Shown here: positions 51,467 through 60,404 of the stretch, piece after piece
Position numbering within the stretch: position 1 is the first letter of the stretch
Layout of the letters: each line of letters opens with the position of its first letter
Source: Sphingomonadales bacterium Ga0077557
GTDB taxonomy: Bacteria; Pseudomonadota; Alphaproteobacteria; Sphingomonadales; Sphingomonadaceae
Assembly (NCBI GenBank): GCA_001464615.1
Contig: LNFI01000016.1
Coordinates: 1-64,000, forward strand
Direction of reading: 5' to 3'
DNA: 64,000 nucleotides
Position numbers and translations under genes: made by a program
The notes under the pieces: generated by a model
Told to the model about the DNA's origin: nothing
Databases searched by the model: none
What the model saw: only the letters and a program-made list of their open reading frames with translations

Positions 51467-53035
51467 ATGCAGCGCGAAAGGGTCATCGTGATCGGCGCCG
51501 GTGTGGGCGGGTTGACCAGCGCCGCCCTGCTGGCTGCACGCGGCTTTGACGTAACGGTGCTCGAAGCGGCAGCAGCCCCCGGCGGCAAGATGCGCCAGGT
51601 CGATTCGGGTGGCGCGCAGATTGACGGTGGACCAACCGTTTTCACGATGCGCGACGTGTTTGACGCCATCTTTGACAGCTGTGGTGCATCGCTCGACGAT
51701 TACCTCACGCTGACCACATCAACCACGCTCGCGCGCCACGCTTGGGGCAATGATCGGCTCGATCTGTTCGCTGATCGCACCGCGAGTGAAGACGCCATCG
51801 CCGCCTTTGCCGGCCCCCAAGAGGCAGCGGGGTATCGGCGCTTTTGTGCCGAGGCGAAACAGATCTTCACCTCGCTCGACAAGCCGTTCATGCGCAGCCA
51901 GCGCGGCAGTCCGACCCGGCTCGCCTGGGAAATGGGCAAGGTGCGGTTTGCAGACCTTCTTACTACGCGACCGTTCCAGACGCTGTGGGCCTCGCTCGGC
52001 GACCATTTTCGCGATCCCCGCCTGCGCCAGTTGTTCGGGCGCTATGCCACCTATTGCGGCTCCTCCCCGTTTCTCTGCCCCGGCACGCTGATGCTGATCG
52101 CCCATGTCGAGGCGCGCGGTGTCTGGCTGCTCGACGGCGGCATGCATGCCCTTGCCCGCGCGCTGGAGCGGCTGGCGGTGGAGCGTGGCGCGCAGTTCCG
52201 GTACAATGCCCCGGTCGCGGAGATATTGGTCGAACACGGCCGCGCCGCTGGCGTCCGGCTGGCGACAGGTGAACGTCTGACCGCCCATTCGATCGTTTGC
52301 AACGCTGATCCGTCAGCCATTGCCGATGGCCGCTTTGGGGCGGCAGCACGCGGCGCGGTGACCGGGATGACGCCAGCCCAGCGATCACATAGCGCGCTGG
52401 TGTGGACCGCACATAGCAAGACGAGCGGCTTTCCGCTGTCGCACCATAATGTCTTCTTCTCGGACGATTATCCGGCCGAGTTCGACGCGCTCACCGCCGG
52501 CAAGCTGCCGTCTTACCCCACCGTCTATATCTGCGCGCAGGACCGCGACGATCAGGGCGTTGATCGGGGTGGGGGGCCATCGGGGCGCGAACGTCTGCAG
52601 ATACTCGTCAACGCCCCCGCCAATGGCGACGGGCCAGGATTTACCGAAGCGGAGATCGATCAATGCCAATCGCGGATGCTGGAGATTACGAGGCGGGCGG
52701 GCCTATCACTGGAACTGCCCCCAACAGCAACGGTGCTGTCGACTCCGGCAACGTTCGAGGCCCTGTTTCCCTCGACGGGTGGAGCCCTTTATGGACGGGC
52801 CTCGCACGGATGGGCGGCGTCCTTCCGCCGGCAAGGCGCCCGGACACTGATCCCTGGCATTTATTGCGCGGGCGGGAGCACCCATCCGGGCGCGGGCGTC
52901 CCGATGGCAGCGCTCAGCGGCGGCCATGCCGTCGATATCCTGCTCAAGGACCACGTTTCGATGTCGAGGTCGATGCGAACGGCTATGCCTGGTGGTATAT
53001 CGACGCCTGCAGCGACGACGGCCGCTTCGGCCTGA
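51467..53035 (+). CDS. crtD: 1-hydroxycarotenoid 3,4-desaturase CrtD
   Basis: 522 residues from the ATG at 51467 with AAAGG upstream. The Rossmann FAD motif VIVIGAGVGGLTSAALLAAR is at the N-terminus, and GIYCAGGSTHPGAGVPMAAL is the phytoene-desaturase-family C-terminal signature. It introduces the 3,4 double bond after CrtC hydration. The family-like part ends at DILLKD; the last 27 residues are low-complexity and overlap the conserved start of crtC in another frame. Confidence 0.92.
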   Translation: MQRERVIVIGAGVGGLTSAALLAARGFDVTVLEAAAAPGGKMRQVDSGGAQIDGGPTVFTMRDVFDAIFDSCGASLDDYLTLTTSTTLARHAWGNDRLDLFADRTASEDAIAAFAGPQEAAGYRRFCAEAKQIFTSLDKPFMRSQRGSPTRLAWEMGKVRFADLLTTRPFQTLWASLGDHFRDPRLRQLFGRYATYCGSSPFLCPGTLMLIAHVEARGVWLLDGGMHALARALERLAVERGAQFRYNAPVAEILVEHGRAAGVRLATGERLTAHSIVCNADPSAIADGRFGAAARGAVTGMTPAQRSHSALVWTAHSKTSGFPLSHHNVFFSDDYPAEFDALTAGKLPSYPTVYICAQDRDDQGVDRGGGPSGRERLQILVNAPANGDGPGFTEAEIDQCQSRMLEITRRAGLSLELPPTATVLSTPATFEALFPSTGGALYGRASHGWAASFRRQGARTLIPGIYCAGGSTHPGAGVPMAALSGGHAVDILLKDHVSMSRSMRTAMPGGISTPAATTAASA

Positions 53036-53868
53036 CGATCATTGCCTTTATCGGCAGCGTCTTCTCGCCCTATTACAAGCTCAGCGGGCGTCGCAGCCCG
53101 GAGAACCACTGCGCCATCAATGTTTCGCTGAATGGCCCGCGCGGCAATGCCTGGGCGATGACCGAACGCCCCTGGCACCAGGTCCGCCGCGATGCGGATA
53201 CTTTCCAGGTCGGCCCCAGCGGCCTGCATTGGGACGGCGATTGCCTGGTCATCGACATCAACGAAACCTCGGCCCCTTTGCCCTATCCAGTGCGCGGGCA
53301 GGTCCGTGTTTACCCGGAGATGATCGGCACCACCGGCTTTTGCCTCGATGCGGCGGGAAAGCACCGCTGGCACCCCGTCGCGCCGCGCTCGCGCGTCGAG
53401 GTCGACATGGCCAACCCCGGCATCAGCTGGAACGGCAGCGGCTATTTCGATTCGAACTTCGGCGAAGAGGCGCTGGAGGACGGCTTCAACGACTGGCACT
53501 GGTCGCGCGCGCATCTGAAGAACGATGTCGCCGTGCTCTATGAGGGCACGCGGCGAGACGGCACGCCCTTCGATCTGGCGCTGAAGATGGACCGCCAGGG
53601 CCGCTGGACCGATGTCGCCGCGCCCCCATCGCTCCGCCTCCCCCGCTCCGGCTGGATGATCGACCGCCTGACCCGCGTGGACGCTGGCCACAAGGCCAAG
53701 GTGACCAAGACCTGGGTCGATGCCCCTTTCTACGCCCGCTCCGCGCTCGACACGCGGCTGTTCGGCGAGGATGTGCACGCGGTGCATGAGAGCTTGTCGC
53801 TGGGGCGGTTCCGCTCGCCGATCGTGCAGGCGATGCTGCCGTTCAGGATGCCACGAGCGATTTATTGA
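52864..53868 (+). CDS. crtC: Carotenoid 1,2-hydratase CrtC
   Basis: The conserved protein begins at 52957 with FDVEVDANGYAWWYIDACSD and LTIIAFIGSVFSPYY and runs 303 residues to the stop. NGPRGNAWAMTERPW, SWNGSGYFDSNFGEEALEDG and DWHWSRAH follow. It adds water to the C1-2 double bond of acyclic carotenoids. No ATG, GTG or TTG lies in frame between 52864 and the conserved start. The TTG at 52864 is the nearest candidate, ATG 52810 the next; both imply more than 170 bp overlap with crtD and no RBS is visible. A frameshift or unusual start is possible. Confidence 0.85.
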   Translation: MRGREHPSGRGRPDGSAQRRPCRRYPAQGPRFDVEVDANGYAWWYIDACSDDGRFGLTIIAFIGSVFSPYYKLSGRRSPENHCAINVSLNGPRGNAWAMTERPWHQVRRDADTFQVGPSGLHWDGDCLVIDINETSAPLPYPVRGQVRVYPEMIGTTGFCLDAAGKHRWHPVAPRSRVEVDMANPGISWNGSGYFDSNFGEEALEDGFNDWHWSRAHLKNDVAVLYEGTRRDGTPFDLALKMDRQGRWTDVAAPPSLRLPRSGWMIDRLTRVDAGHKAKVTKTWVDAPFYARSALDTRLFGEDVHAVHESLSLGRFRSPIVQAMLPFRMPRAIY

Positions 53869-53905
53869 GGGGTTATCGCGGCGAACTTGGGTGGCCAACA
53901 ATGAC

Positions 53906-54082
53906 CCGTTCGTCCTGAGTAGGGGCTGAGCGAAGTCGAGGAGCAGCAGGTCGGATCGTCCCCCGGACGATCCTGAAACATGCGGGGCATGCTTCACCTG
54001 CTGCTTATCGAAGGGCCCGCCCCAAAACGCTGTCCTTCGATACGCCATTTCGACAAGCTCAGCCGCTACTCAGGACGAACGG
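53906..54082. repeat. Inverted-repeat element downstream of crtC
   Basis: CCGTTCGTCCTGAGTAG (53906-53922) and CTACTCAGGACGAACGG (54066-54082) are perfect 17-bp terminal inverted repeats; GCTGAGCGAAGTCGA next to the left arm also partly mirrors TCGACAAGCTCAGC on the right. The type is common between genes in sphingomonads as far as I know. No coding capacity. Confidence 0.75.
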
Positions 54083-54104
54083 ATTTCTTGGATCGGCTCG
54101 CCCG

Positions 54105-54233
54105 CTATGTCTCGCGCTCATCCTTGTTGCGCCGGATCGAGCGCGTCGTCGCCCAATATTGATAGGCAAGAAAGAGGATAACGCCGCCGAAGACGAGGCC
54201 CATTTCGAGCAGGCCCATATGGTCGTGGATCAT
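54105..54233 (-). CDS. Very small membrane protein
   Basis: 42 residues, MIHDHMGLLEMGLVFGGVIL followed by a helix end FLAYQYWATTRSIRRNKDER. One membrane helix (about 8-27) and a charged C-terminus that should face the cytoplasm. AGGA is 7 nt before the ATG (54231-54233). The coding pattern is clear though the gene is short. Function unknown; possibly a subunit-like partner of a membrane complex. Confidence 0.6.
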   Translation of the reverse strand: MIHDHMGLLEMGLVFGGVILFLAYQYWATTRSIRRNKDERET

Positions 54234-54457
54234 AGGTAGTTCCTGAACAGGATGGCGACGCTGGTGGGCGTTTTACGCGGTGGCGCTACGAATTGCGAAT
54301 GGCGGGGATTGGTGGATAGCAGAATGGCTGCTTACATCGTTCGGATGCACGAGCGAGGGAGGGATCGACGCCGGATCAAAGAGTGAACAAAGTGCTCTTA
54401 TTCCCGCGCTGGGCGCGTCGCGCTAAATCGTCGCCGAATCAGGAGCCAGTCGCCCCC

Positions 54458-54958
54458 ATGGCAAAGCGCAAGACCGCCCTCGACCACCTTAACAGCGGAC
54501 GCGAGCCGCATATCGTCCATGTCATCCCCACGGGCGCTCCCGGCTATCGCGAAGCTAATGGCGGCGCGATGGTGGTGTCCTCACCCGCTGAGGTCAACGC
54601 GGTGGTGCGCAGTTTGAAGCGTGGGGAAGTAGCGACTCTCGATGATCTGCGCGCGGCCATCGCCCGCCGCCACGCGGTCGCGGTAGCCTGCCCGGTTTCG
54701 ACCGCGATCTTTCTCAACATGTGCGCCCGCGCCGCCGAGGAACAGCGCGAGATGGGCGTGCCCGACGCCGAGCTGACCCCTTGGTGGCGGGTGCTCAAGA
54801 AGGGCGGCTTTCTCAATCCGAAATACCCCGGCGGGACAGATTATCAGACCTCGCTGCTCGAAGCAGAAGGCGTGCGGGTGTCACCCTTGCGTCGCCAGCC
54901 TGCGGTGTTCGACTTTGCCGAGCGAACGCCGAGCGATCCGCTAGAAGCGCGGCAATGA
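54458..54958 (+). CDS. MGMT/alkyltransferase-like family protein
   Basis: 166 residues from the ATG at 54458 (a GTG at 54383 would add 25). The second half, LTPWWRVLKKGGFLNPKYPG then YQTSLLEAEGVRV, resembles the DNA-binding domain of O6-methylguanine methyltransferase and alkyltransferase-like proteins. The PCHR active-site motif is not present, so alkyl transfer is unlikely; a DNA-damage sensing role is only a guess. Overlaps the next gene by 4 bp. Confidence 0.65.
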   Translation: MAKRKTALDHLNSGREPHIVHVIPTGAPGYREANGGAMVVSSPAEVNAVVRSLKRGEVATLDDLRAAIARRHAVAVACPVSTAIFLNMCARAAEEQREMGVPDAELTPWWRVLKKGGFLNPKYPGGTDYQTSLLEAEGVRVSPLRRQPAVFDFAERTPSDPLEARQ

Positions 54959-55452
54959 TCCGTAAGGTGCTGCTGGCGTTGATAGCGATTGCTGCGCTAG
55001 CAGCGGGCGGGCTCTATGGCTGGGGGCTCACGCTTCCCGCCACAACGCGGGCGCAGCGCGACGTAGCCTTTCCCGTCCCACCCGCCGAGGTGTATGCGCG
55101 AATCAGCGATATCGAGGCACAGGCCGCTTGGCGCAGCGACATCGGCAGAGTCGAAGTCAGCGCCGACGGTGCCAGCTGGACAGAGTTTCCGCGCGACGGC
55201 AGCAAAATCAGCTTCAGGCTCATAAAAAGCAAGCCTGGCGCGCTGTTCGCGATAGGCTATGCATCGTCGCTCGGTTTTGAAGGCACCTGGCGCGTGAACT
55301 TCGCGCCGACCACGGGCGGCACACTAGCTCGGTTTGTCGAGGAGGTGACCATGGCCAGTCCCTTCAACCGCGCTATCGGCCAGTTGGCGAGCCCGCCGGG
55401 CCACCATCTCGATCTTTATTTGGCAGACCTCAAGCGCGCGCTCGACGACTGA
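54955..55452 (+). CDS. SRPBCC-family membrane-anchored protein
   Basis: 165 residues. An N-terminal hydrophobic anchor (about 1-25) is followed by a START/polyketide cyclase-like domain: FPVPPAEVYARISDIEAQAA W, then FEGTWRVNFAPTTGGTLARF and a C-terminal helix. Such domains bind hydrophobic ligands. Coupled to the MGMT-like gene. Ligand unknown. Confidence 0.7.
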   Translation: MIRKVLLALIAIAALAAGGLYGWGLTLPATTRAQRDVAFPVPPAEVYARISDIEAQAAWRSDIGRVEVSADGASWTEFPRDGSKISFRLIKSKPGALFAIGYASSLGFEGTWRVNFAPTTGGTLARFVEEVTMASPFNRAIGQLASPPGHHLDLYLADLKRALDD

Positions 55453-55527
55453 AAACCCTGTTGGCTCATGCGCCTGCAATGACCGCCGTTGGAGCGATAA
55501 CTTCCGTTCACCGCTATACCTAATTGT

Positions 55528-55577
55528 GCTCCCGCGAAGGCGGGAGCCCAGGCTGGGTCCCCGCCTTCGCGGGGACA
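55528..55577. repeat. REP-like palindromic repeat
   Basis: GCTCCCGCGAAGGCGGGAGC and GTCCCCGCCTTCGCGGGGAC are two hairpins back to back around CCAGGCTGG. This is a dispersed repeat type I associate with sphingomonad genomes, here between the convergent SRPBCC and bchO genes. Confidence 0.7.
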
Positions 55578-55605
55578 CAAGGCAGCGGTTGTTGGGACAA
55601 GCAAG

Positions 55606-56493
55606 TCACCCCACCCCAACCTCACCAGCAAACGCCCCGATCATCGCCGCTATTCGCTCGGGCGCTTCTTCATGCGCCAGATGCCCCAGCCCCGGCAGCA
55701 CCTCCAGCACCGCCCCCGGCACCAGCGCCGCCGCACCCTCGGCAGTCGATGCCGGAATTGCCGAATCGCCCGCCCCATGGATCAGCAGCAGCGGCACCGC
55801 CAGCTTGGGCAGGTCGCGCGCCAGCGATTCCAGGTCCCAGTCGGCCATCATCGTGATCGCGCCCGCGCAATGCCCCGGCGTCGCGAACAGCCGCCCGTAA
55901 AAATCCGCCCCCGCCGCATCGATCGTGGAGCCCGTTGATCGCGCTAGGAACCGCCCCGCCTCACCACGCTGCCGAGCGATGCCGGCAAAGATGTGCGGCG
56001 CAAACGGGTTGACGAACAGCATCCGCGCCAGCGTCGGGAACAGCTTGGCCGCCAGCCCCGGAAAGGGCAGCAGCGCCGAATTGAGCCCGATCACGCCCTT
56101 GGGCGCGGCCAACCCGTCGAGCACCATCCGGATTGCAATCGCCGCCCCCGCCGAATGGCCGACGATCAGCGCGGGTGGCATGTCCAGCGCCGCCATTAAC
56201 TCGCCCACCGCTTTGGCCATCGTGGGCATCGCCAGCCCACCCATTGGCCGCCCAGTCGTAAAGCCATGCCCCGGCAGATCGGGCGCCACGACGGTAAAAT
56301 GCTCGGCCAATAGCGGTAGCATCGCCCGCCAGCTATGCGTCGCCGCCCCCGTCCCGTGGAGCAGCAGCAGCACGGGGCCGTTTCCGACGACCTGCACATG
56401 CCAACGCAACCGCCCGACATCGACAAAGCGGCTCACCTCACGGTTGGGCCAGTCGCGTCCTTCGGCCTCCCAGCGCGGCTTATCGCTCAGCAT
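55606..56493 (-). CDS. bchO: Magnesium chelatase accessory protein BchO (alpha/beta hydrolase)
   Basis: 295 residues. LLLLHGTGAATHSWRAMLPL, the nucleophile elbow IVGHSAGAAIAIRM, LLLIHGAGDSAIP and the His in GLGHLAHEEAPER form an alpha/beta hydrolase triad. BchO is always near bchID but its reaction is not established. Overlaps bchD by 14 bp. Confidence 0.92.
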   Translation of the reverse strand: MLSDKPRWEAEGRDWPNREVSRFVDVGRLRWHVQVVGNGPVLLLLHGTGAATHSWRAMLPLLAEHFTVVAPDLPGHGFTTGRPMGGLAMPTMAKAVGELMAALDMPPALIVGHSAGAAIAIRMVLDGLAAPKGVIGLNSALLPFPGLAAKLFPTLARMLFVNPFAPHIFAGIARQRGEAGRFLARSTGSTIDAAGADFYGRLFATPGHCAGAITMMADWDLESLARDLPKLAVPLLLIHGAGDSAIPASTAEGAAALVPGAVLEVLPGLGHLAHEEAPERIAAMIGAFAGEVGVG

Positions 56494-58231
56494 CCTGAAC
56501 CCCCTTCACCGCCGCGTGCATTGTCCGCGCATCCGCCCGTGGCAGCGGCAGATAGCGCGCGCGCATGGCAGCGGCGATCTTGGCCCCCTCAGCCCGCGGT
56601 CGCGCGGAAATATCGACAAAGGCAGAGGCGATCCCCGACAGGCCAATCGCGCGCGCCGCCGCCTCGGCATCGTCCTCTGCCGCCTGCCGCACCATCGATC
56701 CGTCGGCGGCGATATTGGCGCGGCCATCGGTGAGAATCACCAGAAACGGCGTCCGCCCCCGCTTGCGCGCGGCCTCGCCGAGTTCGCGCGCGGCATTGAG
56801 CCCGGCGGCAAGCGGGGTCCCGCCCCCGCCCGGCAATGCCCCCAGCGACTTGCGCGCGCGCGCCAGTGACCGGGTCGGCGGCAGGATCAGCTCGGCCTCG
56901 GTCCCGCGAAACGCCACCAGCGCCACCTGCGCGCGCTTCACATAAGCCTCGGCCAGCAGCAGTTCGACCGCCCCCTTGGCCTCGGCCAGCCGCGCCATCG
57001 CCGATGACCCCGACGCATCGACCGCAAAGATCGTCGTCGCCTCCATCTTCTTTTCGAACCGCCGGATGCGGAGATCGTCGAGCCGCACCTGCACGCGGCT
57101 CGCGTCCGCACCGCGCACCCGCTGCCAGGGGGCGGCGGCGCGCAAGGTATCGATCAGGCTCAGCCGCAAGCCGCCGCGCGGGATGCCCGCCCGCACGCCC
57201 ACGGGCCGACCACGCGTCGCGGAGCGTTGCTTGGCGCCCTTGCCCTGCCCGCCTGCCTTTGGGGCTCGCCTGCCGCTGCCCGCAGCAATCTGCGCGAGCA
57301 CATCCTTGGGCAGCGAGGCGAGTGCCGCTTCCAACACCACATCCTCCAGCGGCTGCGGCTCACTGCTCTCCTGCTCGCTGGTATCGCTGTCGGACGGCGG
57401 CGGCGGCGGTGCCTCGGTCTCGGGCGCTGGCTCAGCCTCAGGCGGCGGTGGCATCCGCGTCGCGCGCGGGCCGAGCACAAGGCGCGCGGCGATCATCACA
57501 TCATCCTCGCCAATCACCGACCGCCCATGCAGCACCGCCGATGCCCGCGCCGCCCGCAATGCAAAGATCGGCGCGCGACCGGAATCGATACCCAAAGCCA
57601 GCGTGGTAACAGCAATTGCCTCCAGCACATCGGTCGCGGGCGGCGCCACTGCACCCAAATCTTTCCCTTGATCGATAGCGCCGGGAAACACCTTGGGCGG
57701 GCGCACCTCGCCCAGGTCTAGCCAAAACGCTAGTCGCTCCGCCAGCGCTACTGGCGGCCGCTCGTCCGGCTCCACGCCATCATCCAGCGCCACAACGGCA
57801 AAGCGCGCCGGGGAGCGCAACGTCATCCCCTCGCGCTCGGCAATCACTTCGCCGGTATCGAGCGCCGCCGCGATCGGTGCCGCGACCGACTCCGCCAGCC
57901 GCTCCGCCATCGGCACGATCAGCAGCCCGCCATTGGCCTCCGCCAGCACGCCCGTGCGCGACACCGCGCGCCCGGTCGAGAGCGTCGCCCCCAGATCAAG
58001 CCCGCCGAGCAGCCGTTCATCATCGATATGCGCGGGGAGACGCTTTACCGGCGCGCCGTCGCCCAGCCCGGCCATAAGGGCCGCAACTACCGCATCGCGC
58101 GCCTCGCCGCCGCCGCGCAGCACCAGCCCGCCAAGCCGAGGATCAACCGCGCACAGCCGCGCCGCCAGCAGTGCATCCGACCAGATATCGGGCGCCAAGA
58201 CCGCGGACGACATCTCGCCCGTGTCGGTCAT
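56480..58231 (-). CDS. bchD: Magnesium chelatase subunit D
   Basis: 583 residues. An AAA+-like N-terminal half without an intact Walker A, an acidic Pro-rich linker (about 270-305, PPPPEAEPAPETEAPPPPPS), and a C-terminal von Willebrand A domain with the MIDAS motif FAVDASGSSAMAR. It forms the motor complex with BchI that drives Mg insertion by BchH. Start overlaps bchI stop by 4 bp. Confidence 0.95.
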   Translation of the reverse strand: MTDTGEMSSAVLAPDIWSDALLAARLCAVDPRLGGLVLRGGGEARDAVVAALMAGLGDGAPVKRLPAHIDDERLLGGLDLGATLSTGRAVSRTGVLAEANGGLLIVPMAERLAESVAAPIAAALDTGEVIAEREGMTLRSPARFAVVALDDGVEPDERPPVALAERLAFWLDLGEVRPPKVFPGAIDQGKDLGAVAPPATDVLEAIAVTTLALGIDSGRAPIFALRAARASAVLHGRSVIGEDDVMIAARLVLGPRATRMPPPPEAEPAPETEAPPPPPSDSDTSEQESSEPQPLEDVVLEAALASLPKDVLAQIAAGSGRRAPKAGGQGKGAKQRSATRGRPVGVRAGIPRGGLRLSLIDTLRAAAPWQRVRGADASRVQVRLDDLRIRRFEKKMEATTIFAVDASGSSAMARLAEAKGAVELLLAEAYVKRAQVALVAFRGTEAELILPPTRSLARARKSLGALPGGGGTPLAAGLNAARELGEAARKRGRTPFLVILTDGRANIAADGSMVRQAAEDDAEAAARAIGLSGIASAFVDISARPRAEGAKIAAAMRARYLPLPRADARTMHAAVKGVQDAER

Positions 58232-59235
58232 GCCGCGAACATCGTTTCCATCGCGCGCTCAATCCGCGCGGTCGAGCCGGTCTCATCAAGAACATTACGC
58301 CGCAGCCGGTGCCGCAACGCGAGCGGCGCAACCCGCTTCAGATGCACCTCGGTCACAATCTCATCGCCCTCCAACGCTGCCAGCGCGCGCGCGGACCGCA
58401 TCAGCGTGAGCTCGCCACGCAGGCCATCCGCGCCCACCACCATACACAGCTCGGAAGCGCGCGTCAGCACCGCATCAGGCATCGTCACGCTCGCCAGCAA
58501 CTCCTTGCCCTTGGCGATCCGCTTCAGCGTCTTGCGTTCAGCTTTCGACCATTGCTCAGCAAATTCATCGGGCGTCCGTTCAAATGCATCGCAGCGCTTC
58601 AAAATCTCCACCCGTTGCTTCAAATCCTGCGGGGTGCGCACCTCGACCGACAGCCCGAACCGGTCGAGCAGCTGCGGCCGCAATTCGCCTTCTTCGGGGT
58701 TGCCGCTGCCGACCAGCACAAAGCGCGCCGCGTGCCGCACGCTCAACCCCTCACGCTCGACGACATTCTCTCCCGATGCCGCCACGTCGAGCAGCAGATC
58801 GACAATATGGTCCTCAAGCAGGTTAATCTCATCGATATAGAGAAACCCCCGGTGTGCGCGCGCGAGCAGCCCTGGCTCGAACGCCTTTTCGCCATGCGCC
58901 AGCGCCTTTTCCAGATCGAGCGCGCCGACCACCCGGTCCTCGGTCGCGCCCAACGGCAGATCGACAAAGGGCACCGGCGCGGTGGCCTTGCCAGGCAGGT
59001 GGGTTTCGGGCGTCGGGCATACCGACTGGCCCGGCGCGCAGTTATAGCGGCACCCCGCCACCACAGGCATCGGCGGCAGCAGCGCGGCGAGCGCACGCAC
59101 CGCCGTCGACTTGCCAGTGCCGCGGTCACCAAACACCATCACCCCGCCAATCCGCGCATCGATCGCGGCGATCAGCAGGGCAAGTTTCATTTCGTCTTGG
59201 CCGACGATGGCGGAGAATGGAAAGGACGCACGCAT
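58228..59235 (-). CDS. bchI: Magnesium chelatase ATPase subunit I
   Basis: 335 residues from the ATG at 59233-59235 (RBS not obvious; the open frame continues upstream through the divergent tspO without match). PFSAIVGQDEMKLALLIAAI, Walker A GDRGTGKST (36-44), Walker B FLYIDEINLLEDHIVD and VGSGNPEEGELRPQLLDRFG. AAA+ hexamer that powers Mg chelation. First of bchI-bchD-bchO; a PpsR-type site lies immediately upstream. Confidence 0.96.
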   Translation of the reverse strand: MRASFPFSAIVGQDEMKLALLIAAIDARIGGVMVFGDRGTGKSTAVRALAALLPPMPVVAGCRYNCAPGQSVCPTPETHLPGKATAPVPFVDLPLGATEDRVVGALDLEKALAHGEKAFEPGLLARAHRGFLYIDEINLLEDHIVDLLLDVAASGENVVEREGLSVRHAARFVLVGSGNPEEGELRPQLLDRFGLSVEVRTPQDLKQRVEILKRCDAFERTPDEFAEQWSKAERKTLKRIAKGKELLASVTMPDAVLTRASELCMVVGADGLRGELTLMRSARALAALEGDEIVTEVHLKRVAPLALRHRLRRNVLDETGSTARIERAMETMFAA

Positions 59236-59243
59236 CCTTTGCG

Positions 59244-59261
59244 TGTAACAGGAGTTTGACA
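59244..59261. promoter_or_regulatory. PpsR-type site between bchI and tspO copy 2
   Basis: TGTAACAGGAGTTTGACA, a perfect TGT-N12-ACA, starting 9 bp before the bchI ATG and ending 28 bp before tspO. Single copy, unlike the paired sites elsewhere. It may control both divergent genes. Confidence 0.65.
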
Positions 59262-59289
59262 CTCCACAATACGGACCGGCCAGCAGCTT

Positions 59290-59760
59290 ATGGAAATTCC
59301 TGTCATCATCGCGATTGGCGTCGCCGTCTTCTTGGGCGGCGCGGGCGGCCTGATGACGCCGATCGGCCCGTGGTATCACAATCTGAAAAAGCCCAGCCTG
59401 CAACCGCCCAACTGGCTGTTCGGCCCGGCCTGGAGCATCATCTTGGGCCTTGCCGCTTGGTCGGCAATCACTGCTTGGTACGCCGCCGATACGCGGCCTG
59501 AACAGGCGCGTGTGATCTGCCTGTTCAGCACCAATGCAGTCTGCCATTTTCTGTGGAGCCCGCTCTTCTTCCGCGCGCAGCGACCTGATTGGGCGCTGGT
59601 GGAAGTGGTGTTCCTGTGGGTATCGCTGGTGCTGCTCGTTACCCTGCTCTGGCCGATCTCGCCCTTCGCCAGCGCGCTCGTCATGCCCTATCTCGCCTGG
59701 GTCACCTTCGCCGCCTGGCTCAATAGTGCGATCGTGAAGCTCAACCGCCCGTTCGGTTAG
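59290..59760 (+). CDS. tspO: Tryptophan-rich sensory protein TspO, copy 2
   Basis: 156 residues, five hydrophobic segments. GPWYHNLKKPSLQPPNWLFG, AVCHFLWSPLFFRAQRPDWA and YLAWVTFAAWLNSAIVKLNR are typical TspO elements. It is related to the copy at 15959 but clearly diverged, and is expressed apart from it, divergent from bchIDO. Porphyrin binding or transport is the likely role. Confidence 0.9.
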   Translation: MEIPVIIAIGVAVFLGGAGGLMTPIGPWYHNLKKPSLQPPNWLFGPAWSIILGLAAWSAITAWYAADTRPEQARVICLFSTNAVCHFLWSPLFFRAQRPDWALVEVVFLWVSLVLLVTLLWPISPFASALVMPYLAWVTFAAWLNSAIVKLNRPFG

Positions 59761-59765
59761 GCAGG

Positions 59766-60404
59766 TTATTGCTGTTGCTGCGCCTTGTTCATCGCAATGA
59801 ACTGATCGAGCAGCATCAACCGCTCGGCAATCGCGTTGCGATAGCTGGCCCCTGGCGGGGTGAGCTGCAGCGAACGTCGCCACCAGATCCGGGCATTTTC
59901 GAGCTGGCCCGATTGCGCATAACCGAGCCCCAGAAAGAATGGCGGACCGGGATGGCGTGGGGCCAAAATCATCGCGCGGCGGAATGCAAACAGCGCAGCG
60001 GGCGAGACATTACCGGCATCATGCGTGACGAGCACACTGCCCAGTTCAGTCCACAAAGAAGGACTGCGCGGGTTGCGATTAATGCCCCCCAGCGTGACCT
60101 TTACGGCGCTGGCGGGGTCGCTGATGCGGATCATCGCATCGGCCGCTGTCTGATAGGCGGCGTCAGCAGTGTACCGACCGAAAAACGCCCCGCGCAGCTC
60201 GACAATGTCCGCAGCGACATCCAGCTTGTTTGATTGCGGCTTGGCCGGGCTGGCGGGCAGGGTCGGCGTGCCCTGCAACGCATAGCCCGTGGCACCGAAC
60301 AGCAACGCGGCCCCGGCCATTGTCCAGACCAGTCGCGGCAGCGACAGCCGCCAGAGCAACACTCCGGACGCCAACCCGATCAGCAGCAGCATCACCCAGC
60401 CCAT
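59766..60404 (-). CDS. ccmI: Cytochrome c maturation protein CcmI/CycH-like TPR protein
   Basis: 212 residues from the ATG at 60402-60404, overlapping the ccmH stop. Two N-terminal membrane helices (about 4-22, 27-45), then TPR-like helices (AADAMIRISDPASAVKVTLG, RNPRSPSLWTELGSVLVTHD, FFLGLGYAQSGQLENARIWW). It presents apocytochrome to the haem ligation complex. Last gene of the ccm operon. Confidence 0.85.
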   Translation of the reverse strand: MGWVMLLLIGLASGVLLWRLSLPRLVWTMAGAALLFGATGYALQGTPTLPASPAKPQSNKLDVAADIVELRGAFFGRYTADAAYQTAADAMIRISDPASAVKVTLGGINRNPRSPSLWTELGSVLVTHDAGNVSPAALFAFRRAMILAPRHPGPPFFLGLGYAQSGQLENARIWWRRSLQLTPPGASYRNAIAERLMLLDQFIAMNKAQQQQ

